NCBI GenBank assembly: GCA_012845835.1
Contig: JABAKD010000002.1
Span: forward strand, 17,011,629-17,075,628
DNA: 64,000 nucleotides
Origin: Undaria pinnatifida
Lineage: Eukaryota > Sar > Phaeophyceae > Laminariales > Alariaceae
Direction: 5' to 3'
Each line of letters opens with the position of its first letter. Position 1 is the stretch's first letter. The notes under the pieces are model-generated. The model ran no database searches. It had not been told where the DNA came from and worked only from the letters and a program-made list of their open reading frames with translations. This document shows positions 57,011 through 64,000 of the stretch, piece by piece. Made by a program: the position numbers and the translations under genes.

Positions 57011-57579
57011 CGTGTCCTCTCCATACTGCGGCGATTTTCTTTTGCCATAGCTAGCCTGTCATGTATGTCCTCTTTCTCCCTCATTCTCAATATGTGCTCT
57101 TTTAATTATTTTCTACAGTATTTAGATTTAAAAAGCCACATCCCACGCCATCGGTGTGGGTTAGTCGTACCCCCTAACAACAACAGCACGTGCTGCTTCC
57201 TGGCGATCCCTAAGTAGCTGGAGTTCGAAGCGTGGCCCTCTCCTCGGAATTATCCATACGTATCCTACAAACGGTCTAAAAATAAATGTTGTGTTTTGAG
57301 AACGAGTGTTCTCTTAATAACGATATAACAGAGCGAGGTAATGGGCACGTCTATCGAGTACCAAAAAAGTGTAAAAAGTACTGCTATTGAGTACATCCAA
57401 GAAAGTACCGATTAACTGCGAAATCGCCATTTTTCGTGGCAGTTTCTTTTGTATGTACAATAATGGTCATCGCGTCCGGTAGTGATAATTATGTGTCCTT
57501 GCGCCACTTCCTTACAAAGCTCCTCGAGGGTAATCTTGTATATCTAGACATATAATGATTTGTGTTTTTGAGAGGACAG
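57011..57579. other. Spacer, nothing recognised
   Basis: No open frame or repeat of note. Confidence 0.3.
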
Positions 57580-57768
57580 GGATTTGGTCACGAGTTTTTT
57601 TCGTCTCGGCCTCAGTATGGGATTCTCGAAACTGGAACTTCTCGGTCACATCGCTTCGTTCGAGCGCCGTCTTCGAGGGGCGGCTCCAACGCCCCTCACC
57701 CTGCCTTATCCGTTCCGCACCTCGACGTGAACGCGGATGGGGGCTGAGCGAGACAAGCGAGAAGAGCG
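57580..57768 (-). repeat. Dispersed repeat, minus-strand copy
   Basis: The reverse complement matches 10968-11152, with the same GGGGCGTTGGAGCCGCC and CGCGTTCACGTCGA blocks. Confidence 0.65.
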
Positions 57769-58600
57769 CAATTTCTTATATTTTGAACGGTACTTTCTCC
57801 AGTTATTCTTCGGATCTTGATGTATGGAGAGGTTGATAGAATAAAACTTGGCAAGACAATATTTCCAAATCGCCGTAATATTTTGTCCCAAAACAAAGAA
57901 CATTTACTGTAACAAAAGTCCCCATGGTACCGCGGTAGGTACTATAGTAGCGCATTTGCTTATTGAATTTCGGTAAGTACGTGCATACATGGATAGACGT
58001 GGCAAGCGCACGCATGGCTAAAACGAGGAGTCAGTGACTACGACTACTGCGCCAGAAAAGGCCACACAGCAGCATTACGAGTGGCTGCGTCCCCGACCTC
58101 GAGGGTGGTAATATACGAGTTCGGGCCCATCGGCATAGTTTGTTCTCGTGCAAGTAAAATAGGTACGAGTAAGATCACACACTGATGCTCTATTACACAC
58201 ACGCTTTTTGTCTGATTTATGGCATGGGGAGGGTGTACCAAAAAACGGGAAATAACTTTTCGACACAAAAAAGCAAGGGGAAAAATCGTTCCTGTTGTTA
58301 AGCTTCGTCACGTGAAGGTCATAGTAGTAGACGGTATTCACGGAAGAAACCAGTGGCATGCATTCGTCCCGGTATCGCATCGTTTGGTGGTTATTTTCCC
58401 AGAGAAGACTCTTTGGAGAAGTATAGGTGGTGTGGAAGGCGTGCTTTGTTGTTGCTGTGGCGCCTGCCTCCGTTTCCGTGGTCGTTTGCCGGTCAACTGG
58501 AAGCGGTCGTGTTGCTACGTAACTGACAAATAATCTTGTGTTGCTTCCTGCTTGACGTGCTCCTGCTGTTGATCGCTGATTGATCATATCTAGTGAGTTA
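57769..58600. other. Stretch without a confident gene
   Basis: Overlapping frames on both strands at 58075-58587 show no domain; neither is clearly coding. Confidence 0.3.
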
Positions 58601-58602
58601 TA

Positions 58603-58830
58603 AAGAGCCGGTGGTCTAGTGTTACCCTCGATTACTACTAGCGTTGGTCCTTGAGTTCGATTCCCACGGTTGAGATTTTACCTTATTTGCAGAAACGCGA
58701 AAAAAGGATCAACTAACTGCTGAGAACGCCTAGCAGCGTAGGTTTGTACAATTCAACGCGAATCGACGAGGGAATAAAATGCTAATTCTTCTCGCGGTAA
58801 AAATTAAGGCATGTACCGTAGTGGGGAGGG
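58603..58830 (+). repeat. tRNA-related SINE-like element, copy 2
   Basis: The A-box-like GGTGGTCTAGTGTTA near 58610 and the B-box GAGTTCGATTCCC near 58653 lie about 40 bases apart as in tRNAs, but the T-arm has mismatches. The tail has GCGAATCGACGAG and CGGTAAAAATTAAGGCA in the same order and spacing as copy 1. Confidence 0.5.
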
Positions 58831-59154
58831 GGGAGGAGGGCCCGCTATGTGACCCCGGGCCTGAGTTATACCTCTGGGGGGGAGGATGAGAGTAGCGCGA
58901 GGATAATAAACGGGACGGGAAAAAAAAGTGAAGTGGTTTTATTACTGCTGCAATATAATGCGACACCCAAGCAAATTGCACCGATCTCGGACTCGATCTG
59001 GACTGAATTATGCAATCGGTTCATGTATAACTTCTCTAATCACAGGCCGGTATGAGATTATAGTTATTGAACTTGCTGAACTTCTTGGTGAGTGGTGCTT
59101 TCATCTATCCATGAACCCCAGTCGAACCGATCAATCGAACACCCGGAGGTTGGG

Positions 59155-60670
59155 TTACACTGCTGTGCGGGGCGGTATCGAGGCAGGGGATCAAATGAAA
59201 TGTCCGCTACCGGGGTTGGGGTATACGAATAAAAATTCAGCAGTGCGAGTTTCCCCATTTTTTTCTAGCCGTAAATACCTTGAAGGATTTCTCAACCGGA
59301 GGTTGGACCCTATTCTGTGGTGCTGGCGTTGTGTACGAACCTCATCCAGCTAGCTAGGGATTGCACACGGTGCGGTGTGGTGTCGACCCGGGAAAAGTCG
59401 GTTTTCGTCCCCGGTTTGTTGGAGTTGACGAGGTATGGAAGGATTTCTGGAACGGGGATGGAGCCCTATCCTCATCGGGCGCGTCGGAACGCCCCCCCGC
59501 CCATTGGCTGGCTGATACCCTCCCGGGGTTCTACTGGGCAGTAATGGGAAGCTTGTTCCCAGTCAATTTGTAGCATGATTTTAGTAGGAATTTCATTGCG
59601 CTCCCCTATACACTGGCTGACGTATCTGAGTTTCAAAACACCGTCGATTGAAAGGTGTACTTTTCACCTTTCGATCAAGCTAAGCTGCCGATTTTTTGTT
59701 AGTCCGGTTCTTTTTGTTGTTGGTCTTTTTTCTCCTGCGCTCTGCCGTTTTTACACGTTTTTCAATTGCTTGTACAGGTAATTATCTCCCTAAATGTTGT
59801 TTATATAGAATAGGCTGCAGGCCTCCCCCTTCCCCCCTCCCCTACCCGTCCTTTTTGGTGCGCTCGGGTTTTTTTGTTTGGTTGTTTTTTTCGTAGCACC
59901 GAGGGAACATCGCCGCCTAAAAGCGAAACCCGGGTGTCTCTGGCTCTACTAGCTGCACAGCCAATCAACGATAAGCCAATGTGAATAGATGATTGTCACA
60001 CCATCATGCGGGGCGGTGTCGACCGGCGGGAGAAATCGGTTATCGTCCTCGGTTTATCAGTATTTCTGAAACGGGCATGGGACTCTATCCTCCCGTGGTG
60101 GTGCTGCCCTTATGTCCGAGACCCTGCCAATCAGCGGTAAGCCAATATGGTTGGGGTCCACGCCGTGCGGGGCGGTGTCGACACGAGAGGTCATCGTTAT
60201 TGTTCCCGCGTTTTTGGGGCTGTAGAGATTCGGGGGATTTATTATTCGGGGATGGGACCCTACATTCCCCGTGTGCGACGGAAATGCCCCCCATTGATGG
60301 GCCTCGATCGGCCCAGGACAGCGCTGTCGAGCTCAAACCAATCAGCGATTAGCCAACGGGATTGGGGTTTCCACACCGTGCAGGGCGGTGTCGACCCAAG
60401 AAAGCTCGGCTTTCTTCCCCGGTTGGTCGAAGTTTGGAGATACATGGAACGATCTCTGGACCGTGGATGGGATCCTATCCTCCCAAGGTGGAGCTGGCTC
60501 AACATACGAACCCCAGCCAATCAGAGATCGGCCGGTGTGGTTGGGATTTCCACACAGCACGGGGAGGTATCAACCCGGATGATATCCGTGTTCGTCCCCG
60601 GGTTGTCGGAGTTGTAGATGTGTGGATGGATTCCGATTCCGGGATGTGACCCTATCGTGCCCGGGTGACG
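59155..60670 (+). repeat. Diverged tandem repeat of about 160-215 bp with CCAATCAG motif
   Basis: The anchor GCGGGGCGGTGTCGAC or a close variant lies near 59164, 59371, 60008, 60167, 60380 and 60559. Between anchors the order TTCGTCCCCGGTT, GAGATTCGG-type, GGGATGGGACCCTATCCTCCC, CCAATCAGCGATAAGCC recurs. 59560-59960 is an unrelated insertion. Confidence 0.75.
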
Positions 60671-60779
60671 CTTACTTTGTGTATGAACCCCGGCCAATAT
60701 ACGATCAGACGAAAACGACATGTTTTTATTTTCGTCTAAAAAAACTCGAGCCTGAAATTCTTAACTGTCGAAACCGTAG

Positions 60780-60975
60780 GCGCTGTAGTCGAGTACTGTA
60801 TCTACAAGAAGTGAGCGAACTGCAGCTAGCAACAAGCAGCAGCATTGCAATAGCAATCGAGGAGTTGAATGACGAAGGCAGCGATACCATCGTGTTTCGC
60901 GTCTGGAACACCATCAGCACGTCTCTCCACGATCAGATAATACACAGACAGTCGATCTGGGAGGCTCGGATCTAG
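60780..60975 (+). CDS. Candidate terminal exon, unrecognised
   Basis: After AAACCGTAG the frame is open to TAG at 60973-60975. It encodes an amphipathic peptide (EVSELQLATSS, EELNDEGSDTIVFRVW). Composition looks coding; no family or upstream exon found. Confidence 0.25.
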
Positions 60976-61609
60976 ATGATACTATTATATCATGCATGGT
61001 ATATCAGAAGCCGGCTCAGTGCGCGCCTCTCGGTGGCTACAAAGAGAACACGCAGCAGACACGGTCAGTCACCTTGCTGGCCCCGGATGCCTGATGGAGT
61101 AAAAACATCGTGAGAAACGCACTCGACACGTTTCGTCGCCAGACTAAAGGGTCAGTCGGCGTGTGTTCGGACTTATGCGATCGAAATCTGATGAAGCTCG
61201 GAGTCGGATTCACTTAAACAACGGTAGCAAGTACGTAGGCTATGGCTAGTCTATATCGAACTCTTGGCATTACGTTACATACACTGTACGCGTGGACTAT
61301 GTTTTTGTGTGTGTGGTAACTTTTTTTACCTATCAACTATTGAGTCAAACAAATCGAAGGACTGCCCTTCCCTACCCGAAGCATGGGTAGCCCTTGTACC
61401 CGATACAGCAGTACTGTAGTACCAGGAACCCTGGCATCATACCTGGGGGAGGTTACCCGCCTAAACTGTGTAAAGTCGCCAACAGCGACGAACGTAACCG
61501 AGCCGTATATTTCACAGTAGCTTCGGCTTCCGCTGGATCCATCAGCATCGGCACCCCGGCACGTGAAACAGATTAGACTGGTAGGACGGCAGTAGTAGTA
61601 TCACTACAG
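60976..61609. other. Spacer, nothing recognised
   Basis: No gene or repeat of note. Confidence 0.3.
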
Positions 61610-61612
61610 TAA

Positions 61613-62385
61613 GGCCATTTCTTGTACAGTCGGATTTGTCAGTCGAAAACGGCCTTTTTCGATTGAAGCCCAAATCGGGCTTTTCTTACACAGTCGAAAA
61701 AGGGCTTTTTCGACTCAACTTTTTTCGACTGAGAATTCCGACTGGCGGATTCAGTCGAAAAACTCAGTCGAAAAAGTTTTACACGTGTTTTTTGAACCGA
61801 TCGCATCGCTCATCCCACCACCAAACACACACCCATACGGCCACACGGCCACAAACCCATACCAGGTACCACACTGCAGTATCATACAAGGCGCTGACGC
61901 TGGCTTGGCTATCCCTGCTGTTGCTTCTCGAAGCAAGTCAGCGTGGCGCATTCCTAGTTCCGCTCGCCAGCAGCGTGTATCACACGACGGCAGGCAGCAG
62001 CGGGCGGTCTCGATCCCATGCTGCCAACAACGGCTGCGCCTGCTGTAGCTTTGGCGGCTCTCGCCTGAGTGCAACTCCACGAACGTAGCTTTGGCGGCTT
62101 TTGGCTAAGCCCAAAGACGCCAACTAAGCCCAAAGCCACCAACTCGCTGGGACGAAGGTTCGTCGAGCCGTTGCTCGCGGAGACCGCGCGAAGCACAGAG
62201 CTGCCAACCGATTTCGCCTGCTGTACAGCAGTACTCTCTCACACCAACCGCCTCTAGGAGGAGCACAAAAACTATAAAATCAACTCGACTGACAATAAGA
62301 AGGACCAGAAAAATCCAGTCGAAAAGAAGTCCAGTCGAAAAGTGCCGTTTTCGACTGGCGGAATCCGACTGTATAAGAAATGGCC
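61613..62385. mobile_element. Nonautonomous DNA transposon with terminal inverted repeats and TAA duplications
   Basis: The left end GGCCATTTCTTGTACAGTCG and right end CGACTGTATAAGAAATGGCC are inverted repeats of about 50 bp. TAA flanks both sides (61610-61612 and 62386-62388). Inside each end are several CAGTCGAAAA boxes in both orientations, as expected for transposase-binding subterminal repeats. A 3-bp TWA target and GGCC-type ends are typical of PIF/Harbinger elements, so that superfamily is the best guess. The internal 450 bases hold no transposase; two short TAGCTTTGGCGGCT copies are seen at about 62048 and 62087. Confidence 0.75.
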
Positions 62386-62389
62386 TAAT

Positions 62390-62485
62390 TAACCCTTTTC
62401 GGACTTCAGAGGGAAAAAGAGACGAAAAAAACTGACGAGTGCGGCATCGACCACACGAAGCAAAGCCGGCTGCTGGCTTCGGCCA
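62390..62485 (+). repeat. Dispersed CAGAGGG-type repeat, copy 4
   Basis: CCTTTTCGGACTTCAGAGGG, GCGGCATCGACCACACGAAG, CCGGCTGCTGGC in family order. About 240 bases further, GGGTCCCCAAAGGGTTAAC at 62640 may be the other end of the element. Confidence 0.5.
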
Positions 62486-63215
62486 TGGCTAGAATCTGTT
62501 AAAAGCAACAATCGAAGGAGTTATACGACACACGCGTTGAATGATACTACTTTTAATGCGTGTTCATTCTGCTGCGCGCTCATATCATACTAGATGCCCG
62601 ACAAGGCCGCTCAACTCCTTTGTTTCCATGGCGTTTTTTTGGGTCCCCAAAGGGTTAACAACACGAGTAATATTAGGGGCACAGCAGTAGTATCAATTCG
62701 TACCTCGTACAGTACATCAGTACCTGGTACGCCATTAACCATATACCATTCCGACTCGACGAGCCTGGAGGAGGTCACGGGCAACGAACGGTGGCAAAAC
62801 GCGGTACAACTGCATTATCCCTAGAATATATCCCAATGATGCGCAGAAGAATTTGAATTTATGAATTTGAGGGTGACATCACCGCGCCAAACCGGCACAC
62901 CTTTTTGCACATGCTTCCAGGGAATACTGCTAAACACCTGCATCCCACCTTGCAGACCCCCCGTGTCGACGTCGAGGAGATAGCCGGGTGCGTAAGAGAA
63001 AAGCTGGTGACGTACAGAGTGCCAGTTTGTTGCTTGTTGCGTGTTTTTCGTTTTTCGGTGTTCCGGTGTTCCGGTGTTTCATGTTTTATTTTATAAGATG
63101 TTCCAATTATTGCGAGGCGTTCTGGTTCCCCGCCATACATCACAGGGAGAAGCACAGCCAGCATACGTCCAACCTCACGTGCGCGTGTGTGTTGCACGGC
63201 CTGCTGCGTTGCACG

Positions 63216-63623
63216 ATGGCAGTGTTCCTGCGCAGGAGCTTGAATAGGTCAAGAGGGACGTTCGCTTTGGCCGCACCTGCCAAAAACCCGCGCGGTGTGC
63301 TCCCTTTGGGACGACTGATGGTAGCACGACCGTCGCTGCGCGTGACACCCTCATCGATACCAGCGAGAACATTGACAGCCGCTGCACCCACCGCTAGCAC
63401 CACCATCGCTGCTGTTGCTTCAGACCCAGCAGTGGATGCCGAAATAGCAGCAAGGTCTTTGGAACAAGAGTTATTCAAGGTTCTGTGCGAGCCAAGACCT
63501 AGCAACCCGTTGTTGGTAGCCTTAGTGCGAGCCATGGTACAGGTCGGAGAGCAACCGTCTGTGGAGGTTGTCCGAGCGGTGGCCCGTCACTTCTTGGACA
63601 CGAGAGACACTCAGAGCTCCAAG
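63216..63623 (+). CDS. First exon of a possibly organelle-targeted protein, unrecognised
   Basis: From an ATG the frame runs 136 codons to a donor AAG|GTTAGT. The first 55 residues are rich in Arg, Ala, Ser and Leu with almost no acidic residues (MAVFLRRSLNRSRGTFALAA), like a mitochondrial or plastid presequence. A helical part follows (EQELFKVLCEPRPSNPLLVALVRAMV, VVRAVARHF). A possible second exon starts after CTTGTAG at 63749, where one frame reads RYRRLRDMQSASIWRLSEA and includes a CAG run, but the phase does not fit the GTTAGT donor; with that donor the protein would end after six more codons. The model is partial. Confidence 0.45.
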
Positions 63624-63847
63624 GTTAGTGCGTCTTGCCTCAGATCCTGGTTGATGCGACTTGCTTGATTGTGTATCAGCATGCTTGGTTGTGCAGCACC
63701 ATGCGCGGTTGTGCAGTAGCGTGCTAACGCTGGAACCTGACCTTGTAGGCGCTATCGCCGGCTGCGTGACATGCAATCGGCATCAATTTGGCGCCTTTCG
63801 GAAGCAACACCTGCTGAACGACGTGTTGACGTTCAAACCTTGCAGCT

Positions 63848-63872
63848 GCGCAGCAGCAGCAGCAGCAGCAGC
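63848..63872 (+). repeat. CAG microsatellite
   Basis: Seven CAG units, in one frame encoding Ser and in another Ala; probably within or beside the second exon of the gene starting at 63216. Confidence 0.85.
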
Positions 63873-64000
63873 GTTACCTGCTACTTACGCGCACCTGGGT
63901 TGGCTTCAGTTTTACGAGAGCTCCATCCTTACCGACTTTTAAGTCTATACGAAATCTAAGCTCGTAGCCACAGCAGTACGGAGTACTATATGACCTCGTG

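Noticed and set aside
58603..58675. Functional tRNA gene
   Set aside because: A- and B-boxes are present but the T-arm and acceptor stem have too many mismatches; the downstream sequence is shared with another repeat copy.

Overview
This window looks like nuclear DNA of a eukaryote with long introns and many repeats. Several signs agree: canonical GT-AG exon chains with exons of 27 to 461 bases and introns up to about 3.6 kb, interstitial TTAGGG-type telomere repeats (near 23967 and, inverted, near 26405), CAG/GCA triplet runs, a tyrosine-recombinase retrotransposon, tRNA-related SINE-like repeats and long G homopolymers. A stramenopile such as a brown alga would fit, but that is inference. 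No bacterial gene organisation is present and most long open frames are chance.

Region by region. 1-4457: the 3' part of a Ngaro/DIRS-like retrotransposon (reverse transcriptase, RNase H, tyrosine recombinase), decayed by frameshifts and stops, followed by a repeat-array-repeat end whose middle is an ordered array of nine double-hairpin monomers. 4781-5157 and 11650-12019: two copies of a short element with direct terminal repeats and a tRNA-like core on the minus strand. 7165-8839: three tandem units carrying promoter and gene pieces of an OTU-family cysteine protease; no single copy is complete. 9660-10587: a nearly identical 464-bp tandem duplication.

Two genes stand out, both on the minus strand and recoverable only by splicing. 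Gene A (28086-18157) has ten phase-compatible exons and encodes about 527 residues with one CCCH zinc finger. Gene B (48045 to about 39790) is a paralogue with the same exon lengths (46 and 55 bases) and intron phases across the finger. Their introns hold many of the repeats: copies of a dispersed family with huge G tracts, telomere repeats, CATGGCA-motif clusters and an antisense decayed ORF.

The right third is mainly repeats: a 13-bp satellite (50616-50880), two divergent tRNA-related SINE-like copies (52447, 58603), a very small poly-A retroposon with a perfect 15-bp target duplication (53438-53525), nested CAG-containing satellites (55709-57010), a CCAAT-containing tandem repeat (59150-60670), and a 773-bp nonautonomous DNA transposon with inverted repeats and TAA target duplications (61613-62385). 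The last 800 bases start another gene on the plus strand that probably encodes an organelle-targeted protein.
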